Shown: one piece after another, positions 47,637-59,979 of the stretch | How positions within the stretch are numbered: position 1 is the stretch's first letter | Layout: every line of letters begins with the position of its first letter | NCBI GenBank assembly: GCA_015680685.1 | Contig: MNCI01016508.1 | Span: forward strand, 10,176 to 74,175 | Direction: 5' to 3' | DNA: 64,000 nucleotides | From: Gnetum montanum | Lineage: Eukaryota > Streptophyta > Gnetopsida > Gnetales > Gnetaceae | Program-made: the position numbers and the translations under genes | Notes under the pieces: model-generated | The model's input: the letters and a program-made list of their open reading frames with translations, nothing else | Database searches by the model: none | What the model was told of the DNA's origin: nothing

Positions 47637-47654
47637 TGGTGCTATAAGGAAGGC
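47637..47654 (+). other. T2 primer-like site
   Basis: TGGTGCTATAAGGAAGGC, homologous to T1 43126 and element B 9860, about 30 bases after the LTR end. Confidence 0.45.
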
Positions 47655-47861
47655 CTTTTAGTGCTTCACGGGTAGTCTTGCATGCTCTCTATACCCTGTT
47701 ACCTATCAACGTAAATGTAACATCCTTGCAGTTGTTTACGCACTGTGTGGTACAAGCTGGTTGCAACAACAATTCCTTTGGAACCCTGCAGGATAGAACG
47801 CCTCTGATCACCTTTTGATCTCTATTTTTCTTGCTCACAAGCCATTTTTAACTTTAAGAAA

Positions 47862-50648
47862 ATGATTTTCTCAAGCACCATTATTGCTACCTCCAACATT
47901 GATGTCCCTTTTTCGGTTCAGACCATCACAGGTGCCAAGCAACCGCTTAGCCTAGTGCGAGAACTATGTCGATCTCTCAGGATCCAAAATCGGTCATCTA
48001 AGAGCATGGCACAACAATTTGAGCTTTACAATTTTCTCTACTCTAAGGTCTAGGTGAATTTTCCCTTAGCTTTCCACAAACTCAAAGATAAACGTCACTT
48101 CAAGTTCCTTTACCGTAATGGGAGTGCATTTATCCCTACTCCTAGCGTTTCCATTCCTTTGACGCAAACGTATCGGTGGATGTTAGAATTGAGACATGGC
48201 ATCTCACTATGATGAGGCATTTTAGGATGGCCAAGAGGACCTAGATTCCTAGTTTGAGGGTGGGGATCAAACTAATCCTACAACTATCCCTACCTCTCTG
48301 TCCTTCTAGTCGAACCCACTCTTCACAACTACTCCCTTTGTGATTACCTCTAAGTTTTCGCAACCTGTACTTTCATCAGAAATGGGTAGCCATGTCATAC
48401 CTTCAATGTATTAACATGCCTATTCCCCTATCTCATTTTTAGGCACTACCCCACCCCCCTCACCTGTAATCTATTCTTCAATCCATCCCTACATCGTACA
48501 ATGCACCAATCATGGCTACCCTACCTTACGTCCAGACTGTACCTACATCATAGTTGCATATAGCTTCTGCATCAATTTTGACATCTACACCTATTCCATC
48601 GTCAATGGTGGATCCACCCCCAACCATGTGGTGGACCCCATTCACTTACCTCCTATTTCACCACCTTCGCAAATATCCCACTATGCTCACCACCAAATGT
48701 ACCATATCCTACAAATGGTACAACCAAGTGCGGGAATCTAGTCTACCCCATTGGTCACGCAAAAGAACAACCCCATAGCACCACCAATGGCCACTGCTCC
48801 AATAGCACTACCCACTGGGTGGTGGACAACACTAGCAGTACCCTTCATAGGGCCCACCCCAACAACGCTGCCTATGAGCCAGGCCATTGTTCTTGTCATG
48901 CCATCAATGGGAGCTACCCTTGTAGCTCCCCAACCATCTATGTTGCCCCTGGGTCTGGATCAAGCATTTCAACTTATCAATACCCTTACTGAAGAGGCTT
49001 GACACCTCAAAACTATCAGTTCTAACATGGTGCAAGTCATGGATTTCTACCATGATGATCCCATCAGCTCAGTAGTTCCCATGCTAACATTACCCCCTAG
49101 GATGCCACTCCCCTAGTTCACAAAATACAATAGGGAGGGTGATCCCAATGCATGTCTTGTAACGTTTAGATCTGAGTCCCTTCTTTTGCAATAATGGATG
49201 CACACAATCATCCACATCTTTGCTATGTCTCTAATAGGTAAAGCCTTGGACTGGTACCGTGCACTCCCATGCTCTTCTATCTCAATCCTAGAGGAGCTCC
49301 TGACCCAATTCATAACTCCTTTCAAGTATAACTTGAGAGAAAAGGTTACATTGGATCAGTTAATGAGCATGAAGAAAGATCCCCTAGAACCAGTCCAGAA
49401 ATTTATATAGTGGTGGAGCACTACCCTTAATAAGATCTGCAAGCCTATTGTGGAGGCTCATGTGCTAGCCATCTTTAAGGGTGTAGTGAACAACTTCATT
49501 AAGTCCAAACTGTACTATGTTGCTCCACAAACTCTTAGTTAGGATTTTGCACAAACTAAGAGCATACAAGACATGGCTGAGGCAAGTAAAGACCCAGCCT
49601 ATGTTCCATACAAGAACACATTTACAAAGAAGGACAAAGATAAGGGAAAGGCTGCAATAGCCATAGTGGCTGTTGTGACAAATGAAGCCAAGCCTTAAAA
49701 AAAATAACAAGAAGGTGGCCATTACACCGACTAACCTCACACCTACACCAAGCAATGCTACTCAACCCTCCACCTTGACACCCAAAGCATCCACCCTACC
49801 CAAACCTAATTTTGAGCATAAAGATCTCTCTAAATATACCCCACTACCTTTCAAGCCTTTAGAAATTTTAAAGAAATTACTGGGAGTAGGGTATATCCAA
49901 CACAAGTAGATGTCAGAGGAGGTAGCCAAAAGGCATCAATAGCACTGCAAAATCCTTAGGAACCCCTCCTTGGCTCTGCCCAATGAGTGCCCAATTCCTA
50001 AGAATTTCAAGCTAGAGTGGTTCTGTGACTACCATCAAGTGTGTGGTCACGAAATAGATTACTGTTTGGTGTTAAAGGTTGACATTCAAAAAATGAATGG
50101 TCAAGGGAATTTGGTTCTAGATGAAAGGAACCCTATGCATCTTGAGAATTAATCTATGCATGTCTACATAGACCCACTTAATGCCAACAACACCAACTAC
50201 ATTATCAACACTATCAGCATTGATAGTAATCTTAAACCACCTCAGTAGCCATTTGTGATTCATGTGCCTCAACATAGTGCACCAACACAGCCAACACCAA
50301 CATTGGAAGTAGCTAAAAAGGACCCGCAGCAACCCTTTGTCCTAAGGGTCCCTCCTTGGACATCCTCCACTGCACCCTCTATAAACAAAACTGCACCACC
50401 ACATGCACTAACACCGAGATCACCGTTCATCATCAGGGGGCAAATCATTGAACCACCCCCGCTCTGCATAATATCCCACCATAGCCTTCTCATCCAAGGA
50501 AATGAGAAGAGCATTCGACAAGTGATCCAACAACAAAAGGTACCGCCCCAGGTCCTTCCAAGCCTACTCCCTCTTCCTCTACATCTATGTCCTCATCAAC
50601 AAAAGCTAATACTGTTACGTGCTCACAGTCATCGCCACCTCATCTGAA
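47862..50648 (+). pseudogene. T2 gag
   Basis: The likely start is ATG 47862 (MIFSSTIIATSNIDVPFSV). The capsid region is readable at about 49020-49460 (HTIIHIFAMSLIGKALDWY, then ISILEELLTQF and KYNLREKVTLDQLMSM). A basic and threonine-rich linker follows, then the zinc motif FCDYHQVCGHEIDYC (C-x2-H-x4-H-x4-C), which is typical of Tat-lineage gag, and a proline-rich tail to 50648. Several TAG stops and frame changes break it. Gag is the structural protein of the particle. Confidence 0.85.
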
Positions 50649-50749
50649 AGGATTTGAATCCAAACTCGAAGTTGTTCCTCCCCAAGAAATTCATCTCCTG
50701 GGACAAATGGAAGAGGACAAGGAAAACAAGAAATAGGAAGATGGATGAG

Positions 50750-51480
50750 ACCTACTAAGTGCTCTTACTCAAGTCAAGTAGGCTCTAAAACAAAAGAACA
50801 CAACATTGATCTTGTATGACCTAATAATGACTTCTACCACACACCGTGAGGCTTTGGTTCACATGTTAACCGTAATACTAGTTGACAAGAACATGCCAGC
50901 AGAAGAGAAAGAAATTCACTTGGTTATGCTTCCTTCTACACCTACAGAACTGTAGCCATCCCAATTGACATTCTATGACAATTCCATTAGAGAAGACCCT
51001 AAAAAGGGTCAGGTGACTATATCACCTCTATTCATCACAATTCGGGTCTACCAACATAAGATCTAGAGGGTACACATTGATGATGGGGCTTCTACAACCA
51101 GATCAAACCCACGACAATGTCATGCTTGAAGTCATTCAACGAGGCACGGGTCATGGTGAAAGGCACTGTCCACATTGACTTTGTGGTAGGGCACTAGTTC
51201 CCCAAAAATGTAACGTTTATCATGGTATAAGAGATGCTCAGGTTTAACTTGATCCTGGGGAGGTCATGGTTAGCCCAACTTAGGGCTATCTCTCTACCCA
51301 TACATTAGGAGATCCATCTACCCTATGTAGGCAAGGAGGTAGTGATCGATGGTGACGAGGTAGTAGTGTAAGAAATAAATAACGTAGATATGGAGTAGGG
51401 TTTAGAGGTCATAACCTCTGAGAATGATGCGCTTGTCTCTGCTAATACTAACTATTCAATGAAAAAGTTGGCTGAACACG
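50750..51480 (+). pseudogene. T2 protease region
   Basis: After a PR-upstream block (ALVHMLTVILVDKNMPAEEK) the active-site region reads VHIDDGASTT, where relatives have D-N/S-G-S. Downstream LRFNLILGRSWLAQLRAI is the conserved C-terminal flap and core motif (usually LLGRPWIH). A frame change separates the two. Tat elements carry the protease at this place, directly after gag. Confidence 0.75.
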
Positions 51481-51759
51481 CTGGCTCATAAAACAAAAAT
51501 GCATGGGCTGAGTTGCCTTTCCAAGTAGAAGACAATGATGTAGACGAATGCCATAGTAAAGCTTCTCAGCCCTACACCTCACCAAATCCATGATGGGTTA
51601 CAAAGCAATTGTGTATAACATAGCAACTTTGCTGCTTCCTACCCAGTTAACATTTTTTGTACATTTATCTCTTATTTGCTTCACATCCATTCATCTATGC
51701 TAGGTGCCTAACTAATTCCTTTTCAATCGTTCACATTCATTTACATTTTACCACGATGT
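51481..51759 (+). other. spacer between protease and array I
   Basis: About 120 more bases continue a degenerate acidic frame (LPFQVEDNDVDECHSK); the rest is non-coding as far as I can see. Confidence 0.4.
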
Positions 51760-52150
51760 GAAATGACCTAAAACTACATCCCCCCATGACCTGAAACAGC
51801 CTAAAACTACACCTTCCTAGAGCCCAAAATGGCCTAAAACTACACATGGCTCGCTAAGGTCTAAAACTAGAAACATCTTCCAACCACATCACATTACGGC
51901 CTGCTAAGGCCTAAAACTGGAAAAACCCCTTCGTTCACATTTCATTACGGCCCACTAAGGCCTAAAAATAGCAAAAAAAATTTAGTTTACATTATGTTAC
52001 GACCTGCTAAGGCCTAACACTAGCAAGGTCTTCCATCTGCATCATCCCATTGCAACCCGCCAAGGCCTAAAACTGGCTATTTGAAAAGATAAAAAAAATT
52101 CCTCTTTCTTATTGCCTGATCACAGCTCGAAATGGCCTAAAACTAAGATG
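51760..52150 (+). repeat. tandem array I (about nine units, core GGCCTAAAACT)
   Basis: GGCCTAAAACTAG-like cores recur at about 51768, 51801, 51832, 51860, 51910, 51960, 52010, 52063 and 52135, mostly 30-70 bases apart, with CTGCTAAG or CCACTAAG before the core. It lies just beyond the antisense gene's stop codon. Confidence 0.85.
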
Positions 52151-52288
52151 AAAAATTATAAAAACTGATCACATAGATAATACGCAAGCTAAGACAAATC
52201 CTTTCATAATTCATTTTCCATTGAAAATCTCAATTCAATAATCTTTGCAATATTCTTACAAAAATATACACAATAAGATCCCTTGTTT

Positions 52289-55200
52289 TCATACATCATC
52301 TCCCTCTGCATCATCTTCCCCTGCATCACCTTCCTCTACATCATTGTTCCCACCCTCATAGGGCCCTACTTCTTCATTAGGAATCTACATCATAGTCACA
52401 ATAAAAGCTAGAATGAAATAAATAGTTGCATTACAAGAAAGTGACTAACCCGAGACAGCCCCGTGTTTGTCTCAGGGGGAATGCGGTCCAAACCAATCGT
52501 GAGGCATTGCTAGACCTCCTCCTCTATAATATCCACATAGTACCTATCACCCAAGTCAGCATATGCTGAAACTTTCTCCTTTTCAATAGCTTTCCATCTC
52601 GACAGTCCTGGAGAAAAGGAGGCAGTAGTGGTCTCACCTGTGGGAAGGCTCACTTCCCGCTCAAGGGATTCACTGACTATCACTTGTTGCATGAACTTGT
52701 TATAAGCCTTAGAAGTACCAATGACATCTAGAAATGCTTCATGAGTATATGACTTTATTGAAGCATCACAGTATTGTTTACGGTAGGTGGTACATTCTAG
52801 TTTATACACATGCTTGTGGTTTTTCTGAGACTACCCCCACTTGTAAACTCTCATGCTATAATCTTTTCAATCCTAGTTCTTCTGGGCCACCAAGTCCATC
52901 TCCATCCACTGCTAAATCATTTCATGTGTGGCCTCATTGTTGCACTACACAGTCATCCAATATCTTGCATAATCAATGACGATCATGCGCCAACTACCAT
53001 CGTTGGTATCACAGGATAGTAGAAACTCATTTCTGGAATAGAGGTCTCCCACCTCGGTGGTCAGGTTGGCCTTCTCCTTCTCAAGCTTCTAGACCCATTT
53101 CCATAGATCTTCATTCACACACCTTCACTCCCACATGAAGCATGCCGAGTACAACATGCATTCGCTAGCCTCATCTTATATGCGATGAGGCACCTCGATC
53201 ACTTCCAACAGGAATGCAGGCATGACATTGACCTTTACTGCTTGTTTCAGGTCCCACTTGAGGCAAGAAGCTATCAACCACACATAAAAAAATGCATTAG
53301 TCATAGTAGCGTAGAAAAATTTAGCAACCCAAGAGGTCTAGCATAGCAACATAAAGAGTATAACGTAGCTACTTCACTTACCCACTTCTGGATCGATCTG
53401 CTTAAGATGGTTGATCATATCATTGACCACCCCTTGCATGAACATAAGCTCATTAGGGGTCTTGGTCCATGGTCATAGGTGGATCGAAGAAGGGCTTGTA
53501 GTGTCAACCACGGTGTTTGCTATGTAACAAAAATGTGCTAGGTATAACTGAGAAGGCTAAAATAAAGCTAACAAGCAACACAAATAATAGTGTAAAGGCT
53601 CCTACCCAACAAACCCTCAAGGGTGATAGTGGGGGGATCACCCATCGACATACTATCGAATATGCGATCACACTCACCAGCCTCTAGTTGGAGTTTCCCT
53701 CCTTCTTACTAGCTTAACACCATGGTAGCACCCCTCACGTCCATCTGCTCCTCCGGTGTTGAACTACATTCAGCAAAGGGATCATCGACAAAGGTCCCTT
53801 CCCAGCTGACAAGGACCTCTTCTTTATTCACTACGGCCCTTCTCTTTGTGGCGCCAGCATCCTTCTCATCCATACGAGCATCCTCCTCATCAGTAGGGGA
53901 GTCCTTCTCATTAGCAAAAAAATCATCCTCATCAGGAGGAACGTTTTCCTCATTGATGGGAGCCCCTTCATTTGTGGTAGGAGCCCTTTCTTTCTTGACC
54001 AGGGTCCTTTCCTCTGTGGCCGAGGCCCTCGCACCTTTATTAGCCACCCCCATTTTGGGGGCAGTCACCTCTTCTACTTCTTCCTCTGGTAACAAAGCTT
54101 GTTTACATTAGACAAAAGTAGCTTAACTTAAAACAAATGCTACATTGTGCTACGCTACCTAGCATAGCACAACGTAGCAAGAATTAACCAAACAAGTGAA
54201 TACACAAATTAAAAACTAAGAGAAGCATTTACCAATGGGAGGCTATATCCTGCGTAACGTAAATCATAGTTTCTGGTCCCCTTCTTCATCTGTACAGGGA
54301 GGCTCCTTAATTGGACGAGACCTTTTTCACTATAACATAGTGGCCACGATCTCCACGATGAGGCATTTCCCTTATAATACGCTACCTATAGTAGTAGGGG
54401 GCGCCTATCCCACGCTATCCTAGCCACAGAAGTTGTAGGCCACCCGATCCCTATTTGTTATTGAAAATGACTCCCCAATAGCTTCTGGGGGATCCTAGGC
54501 TTAGGTGGTGTAGAAGACTTGGCAAATCCATGGTTTGGAAATCTGGTAACGATCTTGCATCACCTAGAATCCATTCTCACCGACTACCAATAATTCCACG
54601 AATTGCCGCAAGAAAGCTACAAAGAATGCATGATGCATGTTAAAATGGGAATTAAGCTTCTTATGAAGCTTGACCATTTTAGCTTGCAGACCTTTGCAGA
54701 GATGCTTGACCCAGTTGTAATGGGCCTCCTCTTCCATGACCTCCCTCATTACCCAAGCTTGCTCAATCCCAATGATCTTGCCTTGGGAGAGTAGCTTGGG
54801 AAAAGCATGGGCACGAAAGATGGGATAAAATGTTTTAAACACTTTTAGTATAGCTACTTCAATAGGAATCCCCTTTCTTCCTTTCGCTACCCCTAGCCAC
54901 TCCTCAATGTCATCCTAATGGTTTGCCTCCTTTTTGGTCTTTGCTACCGTGAGAAGACCATCAGCAAGGACACCGAAGAGATCCACCAATAGTTGGTCAT
55001 TGATCTCAAGGACCACTAGCACATCATGCACACATGTGTGGAAGTGGTCTACTTTTTTAGAAAAGGAGTCAACTAGGTCAAGCATCTCAATAGCGGGAAT
55101 GCCTAGGTTCATGGCCAACAATAATTCCATGAGCCCAATGTCCCAAAGATCTTTGGTGAGCGATTCCGGGGCCCCGTTGCAATGCCAGCGTTGGGTCTCA

Positions 55201-57148
55201 TCCACCTCCCCTTACTTGAAGCAAATGTTAGCCTCATTACACCTAGAGGTGATCACTATCACCTTCTAGAATTTCTTCACTATTGCATTAGTTTACAAAA
55301 GGAAAAACCAAAAACTTAGACAAAACAGAAAAATAAGAGACAAACAAAAACAACACTCGAACATGTAAACAACTCATGGTTTAGCTTACTAGGCTTGAAT
55401 GGAAATGGGAATGGTGGGATGTCCACTAAAATGTCTTTAATGATGATTGGCTAATTGATGCCCAATCCCCATCCAACCAACCAAACTCCTTGCACCTATC
55501 ATAGAACTAGAAGTACTAGGTTGGATAGGTTTTGTACTCACCCCCGCATTAGCCTATCATGCCTACACACATATTCTTAGCAAAGAAAAACTCCTGTAGC
55601 ACCATTTGTGTCAAGGCCAAGGCATCAGTATCACCGTGAAGTCCATTCTTGTTGTTGAAAAACCTAGAACCAAAATACACTATTAACATTTTGGCCTAAT
55701 ATAGCATGCATTGCATAATGTAGCAGAATATGTTTACAAAACTCACTTGTCGGCATAATAAATAGTTCCTGGTGGGTTCTGAAAATAAGTTCCCATGTGG
55801 TGAGTAATGAATAACATGTTGTAAAAATAGTAGCAATTATATTCATGAATTTCCTAGATCCAATTCAGATGCCTCAAGTTTTTTGGGTGTTGACTAGGTC
55901 CATCTGCCTACCCGCTCCCGATTGCTCCATCAATCAAAAATTTCAGAATACCCTGGTTTGCCCTATGCAACAGGGTTTCTATAATTATGACTACTACCTT
56001 CTCCAATAACTATGACCAAACAATCACACTAAAGTGTTAGAGGAGAAATTACAGGAAGTCCTGTGCACCTTCCCAAAACCAAACCACCTGCTGCCCCACA
56101 CACGCATGGGGTGGAGGAACGTTGGCCACCGGTTCTCTTAGGTAGCACAGGACCCCTACAATTTCTAGGATTATCAAAATCAGCCTTAGCATTACCCTAC
56201 ACAACATAATGGCAAATGTTGATAGCATGTTCAAGTGATATTCGTGTGTAGCGTAGCAAGACTAGTCTTTAGCAGACAACGTAGCATAACTCTTTCCATG
56301 CATGTAGTGTAGCAGAACCACAAAGGTAATAGCATAGTAGAGCAACAAAAAATTAAATATGTATTTTTAAACAAGAAAGAATTTAATACATTGTATCCAT
56401 TTCAACAAATCCTTTGCCTGACAAAATGATTTGCACTATGCTATGATAGACACATGTGACGTTGTCAAATCATGCATGTGGCCAAACCCTCCTGGGGATC
56501 GTACGCTACGATATTCACATGCTAGTTTTCCAGAATCACCTAAACCTCTATAGTAAGGTAGCCATAGCAATGGTGGTCTAGACAACACTACATGCAACCT
56601 TAGTGTAGCATCCGTATACCATCGCGGCTGAATCAGCAATAGTAGCGATGTAATGGCCAAAATGGCAAAAAAAATGATAACAGAAAAATGCATATTTCAA
56701 AATAAAAAATAAAAAAATGAAGAAAAATAAAGCAAAAACATTAACATTGGCATAGAAATCAAAGGTAGTATAGCAACTTATCAAGCCAATGGATTTTCCT
56801 TCTGCACTGTAACACGCGCCTACGACAGAAGCCCCAGGGTGTCTTTCACCTCATCTACCTTAGTGAGTGCTAGGTGTTTGCATTCTCTCTTGGGTGTCAT
56901 CATCTCAATTGTAGATTCTTTCTCAATTTCTATGCTAAACTACCTTGCTCTTTGCCAATACGACCACTCTACGGTCTGGATGTGGGCTCTATGCTCTTAC
57001 AGTGAAAATGATGATTTTACCAAGGGTAAACCCCTATCTATAGCCAATATGACAAAAAAAAACCTACCATTTTCTCACCCCGATTAATGTGAGATGTTCC
57101 ATATAGCATAGCACTTTTTCCATAGTGTATCAGCAGTGTTTGCATCAT
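52289..57148 (-). pseudogene. antisense multi-exon gene inside T2
   Basis: Minus-strand coding sequence with introns lies between protease and RT. Supported exons (plus-strand positions): 52289-52384, 52450-53270, 53382-53519, 53606-54085, 54233-55279, 55390-55663 and 55747 to about 56190. A further open segment is at 56790-57037, with a possible ATG at 57148. Introns are 65, 111, 86, 147, 110 and 83 bp and all are GT...AG; donors include GTAAGT and GTGAGT. Reading phase is kept across the four junctions between 52450 and 55390 and at the last junction. One frameshift lies in 55390-55663. The protein has an LWDIGLMELLLAMNLGI block, a coiled-coil-like KLEKEKANLTTEVGDLY and an acidic tail ending GEDDAEGDDV. 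Roughly twenty stops, mostly TAG, break it. I recognise no domain. Antisense extra ORFs are known in Tat elements. Confidence 0.72.
54139..54178. repeat. palindrome in an intron of the antisense gene
   Basis: GCTACATTGTGCTACGCTA and TAGCATAGCACAACGTAGC form a 19-bp-arm inverted repeat with two mismatches. It lies wholly in the 147-bp intron 54086-54232 and matches the palindromes of the T1 and T2 LTRs. Confidence 0.8.
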
Positions 57149-57174
57149 GGCAGGTGGGCCTGACTGAAAGACTC

Positions 57175-57615
57175 AACCCACCTTAAACTAGTCATTTGCC
57201 TTTGCAAGAGTAGCCTATTAGCAGTCCGCAAAGACCTTAAACTAATACTTATCTTCATAAGCATAACTCATTGAAGGTCTACAAAGATCTTAAACTAGAA
57301 ATTTTGATTCATAGTTTTAACCAAGTTTGCGGTCCGTAAAGACCTTAAACTAATACAACTTACCTTTGCAAAAATAATTCGTTAGCGGTCTGCAAAGACC
57401 TTAAACTAATACTTTTAATTCACAAACAAAACCTGTTAGTAGTTCACAAAGACCTTAAACTAATACTTTTGACATAACCCGTTAGTGATCCACAAAGACC
57501 TTAAACTAATAGTTTTGATTTATAAACTTAACTAGGTTAGCAGTTTGCAAAGATCTTAAACTAGTAGTTTTGTACTTTTACATCCAGGTGGTTCGCTACG
57601 ACCTTAAACTGGCAG
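57175..57615 (+). repeat. tandem array II (about nine units, core GACCTTAAACTAA)
   Basis: GACCTTAAACTAATA cores, each preceded by GTCCGCAAA or similar, recur about every 50-58 bases (57181, 57232, 57285, 57341, 57399, 57450, 57499, 57551, 57600). The array lies between the antisense gene's 5' end and RT. Confidence 0.88.
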
Positions 57616-57779
57616 ACTACAAATTTTGTATCATAGTTTACAATTATTTCAACTATACATATTTCATTATTGTTTTGAAAATTTTTTCTATGCATTTTTG
57701 CTACAAATAGGTATCACTTAACTTGGCATTTATCTCATTATGGCAAGTTAAGCAAGAATGGCAATGCATCATGATCTTT

Positions 57780-58900
57780 TTTCACATCTGGCCTTGACAA
57801 GTCCACATGATGAGCTTGCAAGATAACTGAACCTAGAGTCAATAGATTGGGAATCATCCGTAGATAGCATAGTAGCATCCTTAGAAACATCCCTAGCCTA
57901 TCTTGAACATCTAGTCCAAGCCTTAGATTTAGACGTCAGGGATGTAATTGAGGATCCTCTCATTGAAATGCCTATGACTACATCTAGGGGAGAAAGAAAA
58001 ATGTTAAAACTTAGCTCCCTCCTAGATTCACAAACACATAAAGATGTATCCAAGATACTACAGGACAATATCAAAGTATTCACATGGTCTTATAAAGACA
58101 TGCCAAGCTTAGATTCAAGGCTTATATAGCACAACATTGTATTGGACCTGTGTATGAAAGTATTTAAGCAAAAGGCTCGCAAGGTTAAACCAGAGATTGC
58201 ACTGGCCATACGCGATGAAATCACTAAGCTGTATCAAGCTTGTTTCATCTAGGTAGTTAATTACTCAGAGTGAGTGTCAAACATTGTTGTGGTTTCTAAT
58301 AAAATGGGAGGAATATGAATCTGTATAGACTTCCAGGATCTAAAAAAAGCAATGATAAAAGACGACTTCCCACTGCCAAGTATTGATCAACTCATCAACA
58401 CTACAACTGTTCATGCTCTATTATCCTTCATGGATGGTTTCTCCAACTACAATCACATTCACATCAACCCAGAGCATCAGTTAGCAACATCTTTCATGAC
58501 CCCATTGGGTACCTTCTATTACACCATGATGTCCTTTGGGCTCAAAAACGCTAGAGCAACCTACCAGAGAGCAATGACATACATCTTTAGTGACTACATC
58601 CTAGAAACATTAAACAACTACATGGATGATATAGTGGTCAAATCTAAAGGGGTTTCCAATCATCCAAACGATCTAGGTGTAGTCCTCAGACATTGCCAAA
58701 TGCATGACTTACACCTCAACCATAAAAGGTATGTCTTTTGGGTGAGAACCGGAAGCATCTTAGGGTTTGTAGTATTGAAGGCTAGAATATGAGTGGACCC
58801 TGACAAAGTTAAGGCCATCACTAATCTAGCACCTCCTATCAACCTTAAAGAGTTGCACAGGTTGCAAGGTTGGGTGTAGTTCATCAGAAGGTTTATAGCG
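57780..58900 (+). pseudogene. T2 reverse transcriptase
   Basis: From about 57905 the N-terminal RT flank is readable (LLDSQTHKDVSKILQDNIKV). Core motifs follow: IDFQDLKKAMIKDDFPLP, the FMDGFSNYNHIHI block, FGLKNARATYQRAM and the catalytic box YMDDIVVKSK with both aspartates. YMDDIVVKS is characteristic of Tat-lineage RT. Stops are few (two before 58352, one at 58790), so this is the best preserved pol domain in T2. No start codon is expected; in Ogre relatives RT is joined to protease by splicing. Confidence 0.9.
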
Positions 58901-59317
58901 AAGTTGACTGATAAGTTACACCCAATGCAACACTTACTAAAGAAAGGGGTTAACTTTGAATGGACAACACAATGCCAACAAGCCTTTGATGATCTGAAGA
59001 AAGAGCGTTTACACCTCCCAACTATTTACCCACCACATAGGGATAAACCTTTCTACATCTACCTTGCCATCTCAAACACGTTTATCATGGCATTGTTATG
59101 TCAGAAACGAGACGATGGCTCTGAGATTCTAGTGTATTATCTAAGTCATGCATTGATAGCACATGAGGAAAAATATAATGAGGTGGAGAGAAATTGTCTC
59201 GCCCTAGTGTTTGCATTAAAAAAGTGGAGGCATTACCTATTTCGTAGCAAATTTAACATCATTTGGAAAAGCAATGTACTCCAGGCTATTATGAACAATC
59301 TATACAAAAGTAGCTAG
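58901..59317 (+). pseudogene. T2 RNase H
   Basis: Continues from RT through LHPMQHLLKKGVNFEWTTQC and AFDDLKKERLHLP into the gypsy RNase H (FYIYLAISNTFIMALLCQ, then YYLSHALIAHEEKYNEVERN and ALVFALKKWRHYL). Relatives have D where this copy has A in IYLAIS, so the first catalytic residue appears lost. The frame ends at TAG 59317, just before the connection to the second RNase H. Confidence 0.88.
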
Positions 59318-59353
59318 ATAGCCCGATCGAAATCCATAGCAACGGAATTCAAT

Positions 59354-59900
59354 TTGCATTATGTGAGCCAATCATTTACAAAAGGTCAAGCTATAACAAT
59401 GCAACTCATGACCTCACCCATCGATGATCAGGCAACCATAGAACCCGAATTCTTTGACGAGCATATTAGCACCATCAACATTGTCCCATCTCATCTTGAA
59501 GCTACCTTACACTTCGATAGTGCCTCGACTACACGTGGTGGTAGCACAATGGCTATCATTATGTTCCCCTCTAGGGACATTCAGCTATTTTCTTATCGGT
59601 TCACATTCCTTTGTATGAATAACATAGCTGAGTACGAAGGACTCCTTAGGGGCCTTTTAGTAGCCCAAGTATTAAAAATTCAACATCTAGCGATTTGAGG
59701 CAATTCACAACTCATTGTGAATCAAATCACTAAGGTCTATGCTTACAAAGCTACCCACTTGTAGCCCTACTACAACCTATCCAAAAGTTTTCTTAAACAG
59801 TTTGCAACAATGAATGTTCAACACGTGCTGCGCAAAAAAAAATAGTATAGTAGATGCCCTGGCCACCCTAGCATTAAATATGCCACCACACCTATTCGCA
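59354..59900 (+). pseudogene. T2 second (archaeal/plant-type) RNase H
   Basis: The domain reads LHFDSASTTRGGSTMAIIMF, then NNIAEYEGLLRGLLVAQVL and LAIRGNSQLIVNQI-like residues (one TGA inside) and ends near the DALATLALNMP motif at 59860-59880. Relatives have LYFDGA...G, N.AEYEAL..GL and GDSQL..Q. This extra RNase H between RNase H and integrase is the Tat-lineage hallmark. D and E positions (FDSA, AEYE) are retained; the D of GDSQ is N here (GNSQ). Confidence 0.88.
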
Positions 59901-59979
59901 AGTTTTTCTGCTTTGATTTCCGAGTGTATGCAACCTATCACTCAAGTGGTACACGTAGCCTCTATAAACATTGTGGATA

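Noticed and set aside
53722-54111. Plus-strand 129-codon serine-rich frame
   Set aside because: It is the mirror of the acidic E/D-rich antisense exon 53606-54085, whose phase fits its neighbouring exons.
56436-56693. Minus-strand 85-codon frame as an exon of the antisense gene
   Set aside because: Neither this frame nor the two alternatives join in phase to the exons on either side; left unassigned between 56190 and 56790.
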